Part shown: piece after piece, positions 44,021 through 55,800 of the stretch
How positions within the stretch are numbered: position 1 is the first letter of the stretch
How the letters are laid out: each line of letters begins with the position of its first letter
NCBI GenBank assembly: GCA_023101885.1
Contig: JALPQD010000224.1
Coordinates: 1,449,638 to 1,513,637, forward strand
Reading direction: 5' to 3'
Length of the DNA: 64,000 nucleotides
Origin: Typhlomys cinereus
Taxonomy: Eukaryota > Chordata > Mammalia > Rodentia > Platacanthomyidae
Notes under the pieces: generated by a model
Database searches by the model: none
The model's input: only the letters and a program-made list of their open reading frames with translations
What the model was told of the DNA's origin: nothing
Program-made: the position numbers and the translations under genes

Positions 44021-45064
44021 GTAGTTGGTCCTGTTTATAGGACCCCATACAGCCGATGACAAGAAGGGAAGAGCGAATGTAGAGAAGCAAATGGAAGATT
44101 TCAAGGCAACCTCTTCTTGGGTTAGGAGAAGAATGAAAGGTCATGGCCCAGATGTGGATCTTCTTTACCTTGCTTGAGAAAAACCATGTGTAACTTGCCC
44201 TCAGGAAGCATTAGTAGGCTACAGCTTTTTATCTGTTTTGAAGGGACTTCTCTAACTCCAATCTTGAAACCATTAGGATTTATTGCATGTGCTTCTTTCA
44301 AGGGGGTTGATAATGAGTAACCTTATACCCTTGGGCAAGTGATCATTTTCACTATTAAAAGTATAGGCCCTGACCAAGGTTCATGAGAATTTCTACTATG
44401 TGTGAAGTCCTGGAGGGACTTCTACTTGAAGTGAGTAATTCACACAAGAGCTAAAAGCTCCTCAAAGCACACCATTATTCCTTAAAAGGACCCAATACCA
44501 TGAGAATCAGGCTACTTGGAACTGTATTTAGGTATTATTTGCTGTTTTTCTTAATCCTGAAAGAGGACTCTTTCTTCCCCCACACACACACCAGTGAATA
44601 ATTCTTGGTCCATTCACAGAATTGAAAGCACTTGAAATTCTTCTCAACTAACAGAACTTAACAACTGACTTATTTCATTAACAAAAGACACAATTTCCAA
44701 GGAAACTAAGAGCTTTATATTACACTGGTAGAGTTTAACTAATAAGAGAACTTCAAACAAAAGCAGTCAGAGGAGAAAGCCAAGAACTAGACATTGAGGA
44801 GGGAAAAGGTTTCAGCGGGCCAAGAGAAGGGCTAGAGGTAGGAGGGAAAATGGGCTATCTGATCTCTGTGGGATGGCAGAAGAACTGCCATCCTTTAGCA
44901 ATATGGAGGAGACAGCTTGAATGTCATTAAGCCCTACAATAGTGCAAGTGCTACAATTCTTCAGGTAAGCCATGCCAAAAGTACAGTAAGGTTCATGAAG
45001 CCAGAAAAAAAAATTTATATAGTATGTGGAGCCTTGTTATTAAAAACAAAGGAGTCAAAATTAG
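44021..45064. other. Intron 1 sequence without recognised features
   Basis: No gene, SINE or L1 recognised. Confidence 0.4.
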
Positions 45065-45200
45065 GTTCAGGGGCTGGAGAACCAACTCAGTGGATGATGC
45101 CTCCTCACGAACTTGGAGACTCCCCAGAAGCTTACACAGTGGAAAGAGAGAACCAACATTGACCTCTGACCTCTACCCATGCACCATGACTTGCATTTGT
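45065..45200 (+). mobile_element. Degenerate tRNA-head SINE (B4-like)
   Basis: GGGGCTGGAGAACCAACTCA, then CATTGACCTCTGACCTCTAC and CCATGCACCATGACTTGC. The head and tail of a B4-like element are recognisable, with most of the body deleted. It leads into the CT microsatellite. Confidence 0.6.
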
Positions 45201-45258
45201 TCCCTCTCTCTCCTCTCTCTCTCTTTTCTCTCTCTCCTCTCTCTCTCCTCTCTCACTC

Positions 45259-45338
<80 letters not shown>
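45201..45338. repeat. (CT)n microsatellite
   Basis: About 138 bases of CT repeat with occasional CC, TTTT and CACT interruptions in the left half and an uninterrupted run of about 24 CT units on the right. Expected to be polymorphic; also a homopurine-homopyrimidine tract. Confidence 0.95.
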
Positions 45339-45341
<3 letters not shown>

Positions 45342-46555
45342 GTCACATGCTGGACTTTATGTGGATCCCGTGCAAGTGAGGGTCCTGAAACTTGAACTCA
45401 CATCTTGCTGAAGCCATTGCATTCATGTGCAAGTATCCATCCACAACATGCAAGGGGAAGTAGAAGGACAGATAGAGTGATAGAAACTGAGAAGGAATAA
45501 GTGTGACCTAAACATAAATTCCCCCATGACACCGTGGAGTTGGGAATGATAGTGTCCAAAGGTAAGCACTTGAGGGGGCAAAAAATGCAGAGACTCGCCT
45601 TACAGAATGCTGGAATAATACACGGGAGATTAGCAAATGGTATAACAAGATGAGTAGCTCTAAATGGAATAATGAAGAGGTGTGGAAAGGTGGTTGTCGC
45701 TCAATCCTGCCTTAAGAAGCCTGTGGGATTACCAAATATAATTAAAGTAATCCCTCAATAACATGTTCTAGGAATGGTGGAATGTACTCATTTCTTCTGA
45801 GCAAGAGAGAGCTAGATCTTGGAGACTGTCCTCAAAAGGCACCCTTTTGGTATGTCCTTTGATTTTCACGGCTAGAAAGAGTCCAGTGGCAAAGACTGCA
45901 CACCAGCAAAATGGTACATTCAGGAAGTTCTTGTTGGATGGCCTCTGCGAAGAGATGGAAGTTAGGTTGCTGTGGGAATGCCGGATGGTACTCAGGGCAG
46001 GTGCTTTCCACATCACATGGTATGAAGACTATGAAGGTCAATGAAAAGAAGATCCTTTTTCAATAAAATACTTCGGTGAATGTAAATAAATCTAACCTCA
46101 GTGAGTGTACTTGAGACTGAACTGCTATCCATGTATTGTTGGATGCAAATTTAGTGACTTAAAACAAAAGCCATTCTATAACATCTGGATATTATATGGG
46201 TCAAGAGTTTTGGTCAGATCGCTTAGCCTTCAGCTAACGTATGGCTCCACTCTCATACCCTGTGCTTTGTCAAGGACATGAGCGAACTTAGTATCATCAG
46301 AGGCTATTAAATGGCATATTTTGTGGCTTAACAGTCTGTTACAAGTGGCACAGAACTCCCAAAATAAGTGTTTAGAGAGGGCAAGACTTAAAATGCCAGA
46401 ACTTCTGTGACATGTTGTCCAGTAAATCACCAAGAACAGCTCAGGACAAAGGAAAGGAGCAGACTCCACATTCCAATGGGGAAAGTAGCAAAGAAGTTAG
46501 AACCATCCTTACCTCTATATTTATACACAGAGAAATGTAAGAAATTGTATCAACG
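45339..46555. other. Intron 1 sequence without recognised features
   Basis: Unremarkable; frames of about 65-82 codons on both strands at 45768-46044 are unsupported. Confidence 0.4.
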
Positions 46556-46620
46556 GGCCAGCAATATAGCTTAGTGGGTAAGGCACCTGCTTCCAAACCT
46601 AGTGACTGATCTCTCTTTCT
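46556..46620 (+). mobile_element. tRNA-head SINE fragment
   Basis: GGGCCAGCAATATAGCTTAG and GGGTAAGGCACCTGCTTCC match the first 45 or so bases of a rodent tRNA-derived SINE; an A-rich run follows at 46621-46636. Confidence 0.55.
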
Positions 46621-46679
46621 TAATAAAAAAAAAATATAACTGTGAATTAAATGTTCTTTCTTAATTATTTTTTTATACT

Positions 46680-46900
46680 TTGGTACTTTCATATATAAAT
46701 ACAATGAGCTTATGTGTTTTCAGCCCTTTCTACCCAATCCAATATGCCCCGCTCCTGTCCCATTTCATGTGTGTTCCTTTCCAGCCAGGCCCCCTCCTAC
46801 TTTCACTCTTATTGCACGTGTGGTCCATTAGGTCTCATCTGGGATGTCTGCACTGGCAAGTGTCATTGAGTAAAGAAATTCCCCTTTCCCCTAGGTCATG
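46680..46900 (-). repeat. Possible antisense L1 3' UTR fragment
   Basis: C/T-rich sequence similar in style to 4640-4815 (TTCAGCCCTTTCTACCCAATC, TTCCAGCCAGGCCCCCTCC). Family and edges uncertain. Confidence 0.3.
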
Positions 46901-47784
46901 AAAATAAGCAACGTAAAGGAAGGAAAGAACTTAGAAACACTGAATAACAAGATGACTTGTATCTGCAAACTATTAAAGACTATAATTTTATAGCTGGTGG
47001 AACTGCCAAATGACTAGATGATCTCATTTGACTCTTTAAACAACCCTAAAATATAAATGGGAAAGGCACTGTTTCGTCAATGAAAAATGGCTTGAAAGGC
47101 AGTTTGGATCTGGAGTTCATACCTCCCAATCCTTTATCAGTCTTCTTTCAAATGCGCTACTTAGAACAAGCTCATGCATTTGGAGAAATAACTTGTATCT
47201 ATTTCCACGTCGGTGACATGAATTTAAGTCATCAAGTACAACTTTGCCTCTTTTGTACATTTTCTGTGCAGCTTTTTATCTCTTCTTTTTGAAAATGAAC
47301 AATCTACACTTTGTAGAGCCAGCACACCCAATCTGTGTGTCTCAAAATAAATGACTTCTTACTTACCCCAGAATAAATGGAATTCATCATTCAGAACGAG
47401 GACATCAGTTTTCTTCTCAAAGTACTTTGCAAGCATCAGCTCATTAAGCCTCCCTGAGTCTTTAGCATGATCGTTGTTTTCAAAATAGCTCCCACTTCCC
47501 AGCAAAGTTCTCCCCTCTGTCTAATGTGTACAAATCAGCACATTCCAATAAGGATCTAAAGACCATGAAATTGTTTTAATCAATGTGTGACAAATACAGT
47601 GGCCAATCTGAAGGACAAAGTAATTCACACTAGAAGAAGCTTCTGTCATTAGAAATTCAGCATAGACATCTCTGGCACTGGAACTCCAGGTGGCTTTCTG
47701 CTTCTCACTCAAAATGACAGGACCATATTCTTTAAGTTCTATTTTCAGCTGCAAGGAGTGCGGATAGTAAACTCAAGACTCTTA

Positions 47785-48140
47785 AAGGGTAGTTTTATAC
47801 TGGAGAAGAGTTTTGATGGCCATGGTTCCCCACAGGATCGTGTATGTGCATCCTTGGCTGTTGTCAATGTTTAGGAAGGTTGTGGCACCTTTGAGAGGTG
47901 GAGCCTTCAGGGGAAGGCATGTCACTGGGGGAGGGAGGAGCTTGAGGCTTATAGCCCAGCCCTGCTTCCTCCTGTTGGCTCTCACGCTCTGCCTCTAGTG
48001 ATCTAAGCCAGTCTCCTGCCTTTGCTCCAGACATGCCTTCTGCTATGCAGTTCCCACCATAATGGACTGTAAAGCCAAAATAAATCTCCCTTTCTCCCCT
48101 AAGTTGTGGCTGAGTATTGTCTCATGGCAAAAAAAGGAAC
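47785..48140 (+). repeat. Dispersed rodent repeat, sense
   Basis: GGTGGAGCCTTCAGGGGAAG, GCATGTCACTGGGGGAGG, CCCACCATAATGGACTGTAA and AGCCAAAATAAATCTCCCTT, then TAAGTTGTGGCTGAGTATTG and AGGAACAGTAACTACA. The 3' part matches the family seen at 23601. Confidence 0.55.
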
Positions 48141-48229
48141 AGTAACTACAACCATGGACCATGGAGAAAGTGGAGCCCTCTGGAAAAGCCTGCGCAGTTC
48201 TAGCCACTTCAGATCGTACTTGCTCTGTA

Positions 48230-48455
48230 CCCTAGCAATGTCTGCCTGAAGCCAGGGAAAGAGTAACTGAGAAGGCAGCTCAGATGAAACTCAGTGGGTC
48301 ACTCAAGCAAAAAGAAACAGAAATAGGTAGGAGAATGGCAGGGAAGAAGAAGGACTACAATAGAAAGAGGATGGGGGATGGAATTGGGGATTAAGGTATG
48401 AAAATAAATTCTCTATATTTATTTATACAACACTAAAAGAATAAAAAAGAAACCT
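48230..48455 (+). mobile_element. L1 3' UTR, family 1, degenerate
   Basis: CAGATGAAACTCAGTGGGTC, AAAAGAAACAGAAATAGG, a GGATGGGGGATGGAATTGGG purine tract, TTAAGGTATGAAAAT and an A-rich end parallel the copies at 9950 and 11091. Confidence 0.5.
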
Positions 48456-49766
48456 AAAAAAGTAAAGGTTGATTCATTTATCCCAATAGCTCCTTCAGGT
48501 CAAAGCCAACTTGAAAATACTTCTTACCTAGAAAGATACCAACTCAGGAATACTCTTACCTTTTTATGGGTTACTTGAATGAGAACAAAAAAAAGAGACT
48601 ACTATTTAAGCAAATAGGCTACAGACAAGTAGCACTTTTTTCAATAAAGGAATCAAATGTAAATATCTTTGCAACTGGGCAGCTTGAAATGGCCTCAGGC
48701 AGGAAGAAATAAGAGGAGAACAAAGAAAAAGTAAGGTCCTTTCCCCTTATGGCAAGTTTTAGGCATATTTATTACTCTCCTATCAGACAATGCAAAAATG
48801 ATATTATTATTATTGAGAGGCCACAATCACAGCAAAAAGCCTGAGAATCATATTCTCTGTGGTGCGTCCACCTTTGCATGAGCTTCTCAGCCACTGAGAT
48901 GAAGTTCAGAGAATTTAAGGAATTTACTCTTCCAGTATTTAGTATTTGGCAGCGACTATGAGTGTTTGCAAGTGTTAGAAAGAGATAATTACATTGATCT
49001 GAATGAACTGGTGCTTCCAGGGCAATGACTCAGCAATCCTTGGAAATTATCCTTTTTATCTGAACGAACAGGGTTTCTTTTCTCTACAAAGTTAAAGCTT
49101 CTCACTATTTTTAATATTAGACAAATGCTTTTCAATGATTTACCGGGGTGGCACCATTTCCCACAGTCTTTACATTATTTCCTATGTTAAATTTTAAAAT
49201 AGGACTCATGGGCAGGAAGAGAAACATTCACAGAGGTGCAGAAAATGCTTTTTGTTATCATCAATGACAGATCATATGTATCTACTAAATACATATATAC
49301 ATTATATATTATAAGTATATATTAAATCCTGTGTATATTTATTTTACATAATAGTTATATTTTAGAGAAAAGAGAGTATCATGTGTGCATTTGGGAAATT
49401 CACTGCATTGTTTCTAGTTGCTAAACCTAAAACATTAGAGCCAGAAGATCATCTCAGTCACCTTCAGTGCCACCAAGTGAGAAAACTGTGTGTGAGACAA
49501 GCAAGGTGTGTCGTCCATGGCTTCTGAACAAACTCCTGGTTGTGTGCGGTTTCCCCCTCCTCTACAAAACAAAATATCAAAGCACAGTTTTTAAAGGACA
49601 AAGTTAGGCAAGAATTGACGTTGATTTACCTTTTCAGTTATGCGAAACCACTAATATCAGAGTCACTTCTAAACAAAAAGGACAATAACAAGCTAGTGTT
49701 TGCTGGCATTATCTTTTACCTTTAAGGAAACATTCTCCTCTGAATCTCTGGCCTTTTGCTTCCCAG
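48456..49766. other. End of intron 1
   Basis: AT-rich; a TATATA-type run at 49285-49335 and a short ATT repeat near 48800. The pyrimidine-rich acceptor of exon 2 closes it. Confidence 0.4.
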
Positions 49767-49831
49767 GTGTGGAAAGCATGAAGACTTTGCTTTGCTTCCT
49801 GTCCGTCTTGGGGGCTGTTGCTGCCATCCCT
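49767..49831 (+). CDS. SPARCL1: SPARCL1 exon 2: 5' UTR tail, start codon and signal peptide
   Basis: The acceptor is a pyrimidine-rich stretch ending in CAG at 49764-49766; eleven untranslated bases precede the ATG at 49778. Eighteen codons encode a typical signal peptide: Met-Lys, a Leu/Cys/Phe/Val hydrophobic core, then Ala-Val-Ala-Ala before Ile-Pro, with cleavage expected after the alanines. The donor GTAAGT at 49832 leaves phase 0. This ATG is chosen because it is the first in the exon, begins the signal peptide and matches the family start. Reading on into the intron gives a false extension in the same frame that ends at 50002. Confidence 0.95.
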
Positions 49832-52800
49832 GTAAGTGTTCTTTCTTCTGTTATTGCATCTCTTTCTCCTGATACTCAGTTCAGGAAGTCTCCATTTAAA
49901 GCAAAACAAAACAAAGACACAAACTACAGAAAACGCAGTGTGGTGGATCGCACTTGCGATTCTGAGGCAGGGGAATCAGTCTCAAGTTCTACATCAGCTT
50001 AGAAAGACCCGACCTCCAAGATACCTCTCCCTATCCCCCAAAAAGCCCTTCTATTACAGCTTTAGATTCTTTTTTATTCCAATTACATTCTTTATTGCTG
50101 ACTGAATACACAAATAAAAAAACAAATCAAAATAAGATTTTTTTTCAGAACCACCTGGTTCTATAACGCAAAATAAATCTTCAGCAGAGAGTGTTGGCGA
50201 TAAACTTCTTCACCATAGAATATGCCTAAATAACAAGAAGCCAGTAAGAAATATAATCATCTATAGATCCCATCACACTAGAATGAAAATTTTTTTAAAT
50301 TTAAATTAGAATGCATAATCACTCAGCATTTCAAGACCAAAGACATGCCAAGCAGAGAAATTAAGAGAGTCTGCATTGTAAACAGGAGATCAATATGTTA
50401 GGGACCACATATGTTATGAGAATCACAGACTAGCTTCTAACTCATCTTTGGGAGGATTTCCAAACAAGCATGCTATAAGCAGACAGGACTAGAACATTCT
50501 GTACACTGTGGTCAGACATAGTGGCCCCACCACCATTTACAGGAATAAAGTTGCTATGCACCGGTAGAAATCATGGTAGCTTAAAAAACAGTCTGAAAGC
50601 TTTCCTTTATGAAATCCTTATTTTGATGATTATCTCAGATGTTCCACAAAGGACTCTTCACTAAGCCATGAGATTCAGGCAACTTTTTTTCCCTCTCATC
50701 CAATGAAAGAACCATCCTCGTTGAAGTAAGCAAGCAATTTCTCTATGGTCCCTTCCTTTCTGGCCCAAGATTCTGCCCTTGCCTCCTGGATGACTTGGGC
50801 CAATTCTGGGTGACAACTGTATCAGCAAAAACAAACTCCATGCCAAGCAGCTCTCAGAAAAGAGCATTTATGACGACCCCAAAGAACCATGCTTGAGTCA
50901 TGTGGAACTAGTCCAGCTGAAATTACACACTGTACTCCGAAATTATCAAAGCAGGACAAATTAACACAGAAAGCAATTCCCTGCAGAACCATTGTTTTCT
51001 CCTGAAAATGTGTTTTGCCTTTGCAATGGCTACGGCCTTATAAACAGGCAGCAGAAGTGTCTTTGAAAGGAGCATTTGAGTGGCCCGCCTGAACGCAGAC
51101 CCGCACCAGATGTTTCCTTTCTAGAGCAATGTGTTATAGGCACACACAGCCAAATGCTGAAAAAATTATCTTCTCACAAAATGGGCCAGTTTAAAACCTT
51201 GAACCATGTTCCATATTTGTTTGAATTCTCCAATAGCAAATAGATTTCAAGTGATTGGGCTATTCTCAGGCAAGCATGTTAAATAAATATAGATGTGGGC
51301 ATAATTATAAAATAGAACTTTAATTTCCAGAGACTTCTGAAAGATGTGCTGCCATGCTTTGTGCATTTCTCAAGCTAGGGGAGAAGATGGTGCTGTAGAA
51401 AGAAGGCAGGGTTGGGCGAGGGAGGAAGGAATCGTCCTCCACTAAGGGAGCTAATATTACTTTGCTTTCCATGATGCCTGGAGACTCGCTGAAACAGCCT
51501 CCATTCTTTCTCCTTTTTCCCTGCCTTTATAGCTTCTTTCAAAACTTTTTCAGATATTAATCCCTTTAATTGAGAAGGCAGGAAGAAGCCAACAAGCAAA
51601 CACCTTTATTCTAAGTCCTGAACCCCTGTGACTTTCTTTATAGTCACAGTCAGGACGACAGGCCCTGCTGATGGAGCAAAGGAGTCAATCCAAATAGCTG
51701 AGCTCTGTCTGAGCTTCACACAAATAGACAGCATCTTCGCAATAAAGGTCACTAGCAAATATCTGCTTCAGATACTGGGCAGTTTATAACCACAAAGCTG
51801 AAGTCAAATAAAAATTCCAATACGCAAAGACAATCATTATTAAAATCTATTTTATTTCTGTCCAATCTTTGTATATATAACTTTTTCATAAACATATTGT
51901 AATTCTACTTTTGCTTGCCATTATAGTATAGGCATCTGCTTGTATCCATGAAAATTCTAGAGGGTATGCTTTGTTGATGTTATGAATGAAATATGATGCT
52001 TCGCTAGCAAGAGTAGCTAGCATTTTCAAAGGGTATCTAGGTTTTAATAACACAAAGCTTTGGTTTTTCAGACAAATGCACGATTTCTTTCTGATCATCC
52101 CAGTCCAACTGCTGAAATATTGGAGACACCCGACAGTACTGCAACACCCACCATAAGTCTTGAGGCTGAAGAAAATGAAAAGAAAGGGGCACTGTCCGTT
52201 GACCATCCCAACCAGGAGGTAAAAGCATCTTGACAGTAATGTCATTCCTTACTTCTCCAGTGAACTCGCTATCAAAGCATGGTCACTGAGTTTGCCGGGT
52301 TCATTTCTCAGTTTCATTTTTCAAACATCACGATCACATCTGCTCTGTCTAAACACTAGAAGTTAAAAAGATCGACGGAGTTTATGACTTGCGGTGAGGT
52401 GCTAGATAACTAACCGCTGCTTCCTTTTGCAAAATTCAGATTCAAGCCAAATTCACAATGGAGGAAAACAAGGAAACAAATTTGATTTCTGGCTTAGCAA
52501 TTTTAAATAAGATTACCCTACCGTGTGCTTCAAGGTCTCAAGAATTTTTTTTTTCCTTTTAAGGCTGAAGCACCTTCAATACTAACAGCAGAAGAGGAAA
52601 ACCCTGAAGAGTCGGCAGAACCAGACAAGATTCACAACCAGGAGCCAGCGTCCAAGGATCAAGAAGACATAGATGGTGATTTAAGTGTGAATTTAGAATA
52701 TTCACCTACGGAGGGTACCTTGGATCTGAAAGAAGACACAAGCGAGCCTCCACAGAAAAAGCCCGCAGAGAATACTGAAGCTGCTGCCTTGAGTTCCTTT

Positions 52801-55800
52801 GTGGAGTCTAGGCAACAAGAAAACATCACCAAAGGAGAAGAAAGCCAAGAACAACCAGAAAATGATTCACCTCCTCAGGTGAACAGTACACACACCCAAG
52901 AGCTACCGGATGGAGAGAACCCAGAGCAGGAGCCAAATACCCCGGATGAAGAAGAGGAAGAGGAACAAGAGGCACAAGACATGGGGACCCTCGGTGATAA
53001 CCAAGAAGAGAAGGAGACAGAAGAGGACTCTGACAGCAAGCAGGAGAGAAACAGTGATCCATCTGATGCTATCGTGGAAGAGTCCCAGCCCCCCACTCAA
53101 GTAATCACCATGCAGAAGGAAGGATCTGAGCCGGGGAGCCAGGAGCAGGAGGGGACCTCCAAAGCCGAAGTGGAAGAGGACAATGTAGCGAGCAGCGGCA
53201 AGCACGCTCAGCACACCGAATGGCAGAGCCAGGAAGGTAAGCCCGGCCCGGAAGTAACCGGGAACCAGAAGAGTCCGGATAAAAAGATCCTTGCTGTGGA
53301 ACCTGCTGCAGCGGATGGCACTGTCGCGCCCAGGAATCACGCGGCTGCCGAGGATAAGGGTAACGATGACCCTAAGCACGGCGCGAATGATGACTACTTC
53401 ATCCCCAGCCAGGAACTCCTGGACACTGAAAGAATGCATTCCCTTTCCTATTACCTCAAATATGACGAGGAAGCAGCACGCGCCAGTGAGAATGCGGATG
53501 CAAGTGAAGCCGGAGACCACCGAGGGGTGAGATCATCTAAAATGATGCTTGTCCAGTGATGTTAGTGCACATATATAACAAGGTGTCGTGGAAATAGAAC
53601 TCATGTTTAAATACAAAAAAAAAGTAAGAAAGTAAGAAAGCACATATCAAAAAGAGAACCGGACATTGCAGCAGGATCAAGGGGGATGATGCCTCCATTC
53701 AACTGCTAAAGCCTCTGGGACGTTTTTTTTTTTCCTGAACTTTATTTTTTTTAACATTTTTTATTATTATTTCCGCTCATACAAACTTAATAGGTGCACC
53801 GGTTCCCTCCCTCCCTTCTCCTCCCCCCACCCCCCAGTGCCTCCCCTCCCCCAATCCCCGGAGAATCCTTTAATGTGCATGCCAAACTCTCCTCTGGGTC
53901 CTCCTCTCCGATGAAGTACAAGGACCCAGCGGCATTTCCCTGAACCCTTTCTTTTGTACCCCTTAAGCATAGGAACACTATTTTGGCTGTCAATCCCTTG
54001 CCTCCAAGGATCTTGGTGCTTTTAGCAAATGCTAGACTTTGTGGGGTCAATAGTGTGTTGGACATTGTGTAGGGCATGCAAAGTCCAGTTATGATTGCTT
54101 CAGCCCTAACTTGTGTGGAGTATCTTGCATATCACTGCTCCTCCCATCCTTGTGCTCTTACACTCTTACCGCCCCCTCTTCCGCAAATTTCCCTGAGCTT
54201 CAGGATGGGGAGAGATTAGGTTGGCCTAGTTCTCGGTGGTTGATATAGAGTCTCTGAAGTTCTGGATTATGGTTTGTTGATTTTCTTTTGCGGTTTTGCT
54301 GCTCCTGCAATGCCCTTCACTCCATCCTGATAGGTATTGGATGCCACCCCCTGGCCAGAGATAAAAAGCTGTTAAACTAGAGTCTTGTTATAAGAATATA
54401 TTCAAAGGTAGATGTAACAAAAGTAGGAAACCACAGTGAGGGAGGGTCAATCACCCATTTGCAAAATGGTTACTTATTATCTGCCAGACTATATGCCCTC
54501 CCCTTCTGGTTAGATCACACCCCCTCAGTTGTAAATGATCAGGAACGAAAAGTCTGTGAACTTAACCAGATGTCTCATTGCTTACTTGCGTTCCTTGATG
54601 GAGGCCTATTTTCTCTGCTGTAACATGGTCCCCTCTCTCCTTGTTTCTGGTGCGGCCCTCCTACCCCATCCCTCCTGTTCATACTCCTTGCAATCTCTAT
54701 TACAGAGATTTATCTTCGAGTGTCTCTAGGTGGGCTGGGTGGGTTTGGTACTAGGAGCCACCTATTAGGGAGTACATTCGGCGCTTAATTTTCTGGGTCT
54801 GGGATACTTCACTCAATATAATTGTTTCTAATGACATCCATTTCTCTGGGACTTTTCTTTGAAACCCCAGAAGTTTCCCAGCCCGAGGAATTGGCAGTTC
54901 GGGTGAGCGAATGATCTCGACACTGAGAACTTGGCTGTGTTTCCATGGCAGGAGCTTTCTTACACCTTAAACATGTGCTAAGAAAGCTCTATAGACACTT
55001 TCACAGAGAATACTGACATCATCCTGTCTTAGCTGCACAATCCCAAGATGATGTTAACACCAAAGGAGAGATCCTCGTTCATGCTGCGTACATCCTGTCC
55101 CCCAAGAGTGACAGTCTCTCTCCAGGGCTGCAGCTGGTTTCCCTAATAGAAATCAGACATTATTTAGGCATGGTAAACTCCCTGGAGATATGCATGGTAA
55201 AATATAAATTAAGCTCATGCTCTCCTCTTACTAGAGCTGGAATTCTACTCTTGATATTTTAAAGGCCAAGAAAGACAAGAGCCTGTCCAATGACGATGAG
55301 ACTTCACATGAAGGCAGCACACGGGGGCACGCTGTTGGTGAGTGTACACCATACAACTGATTACATCAGAACAGGGAAGCTGGGCTTCAGTTCAGTCTGC
55401 CTTCCTTTCCTCCATGACAGAAAAATACCCGTTTCCCACCTTCTCAAGGAAAGGTGCCTATAGAATGTTGATGTTTCTTATGCGTGTTTGATAAATGGTG
55501 GATGATGTATTTACAAACTTCCCAAGTCCTAATGAGGTATTTAGGGCAAAGCCAGAATTCTACCCTACATCCTCTTGCTTCTGAAAAAGTAGATTGTGTT
55601 ATTTTATCTCAAATTCATACATTACTGATCAACTTAGACTCTGTAGTTCATGACACAGCTCATTCCTGCCCCAATTGCAAATATTTTTAATTTCAACAAA
55701 ATTAATTCTCTTTATTGATTTAACCTTTGATCCACCTGCACCACTTTGTCCTTTGTGCTTCAGACTACAACTGTCTCAGGCCATCAAGAGAGATTTGTTC

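Noticed and set aside
52525..52563. In-frame upstream ATG before SPARCL1 exon 4
   Set aside because: These bases are the T-rich acceptor tract of intron 3; the protein start is in exon 2 with a signal peptide.
52903..53520. 205-codon minus-strand open frame
   Set aside because: Antisense of SPARCL1 exon 4, whose GA-rich codons remove stops on the other strand.
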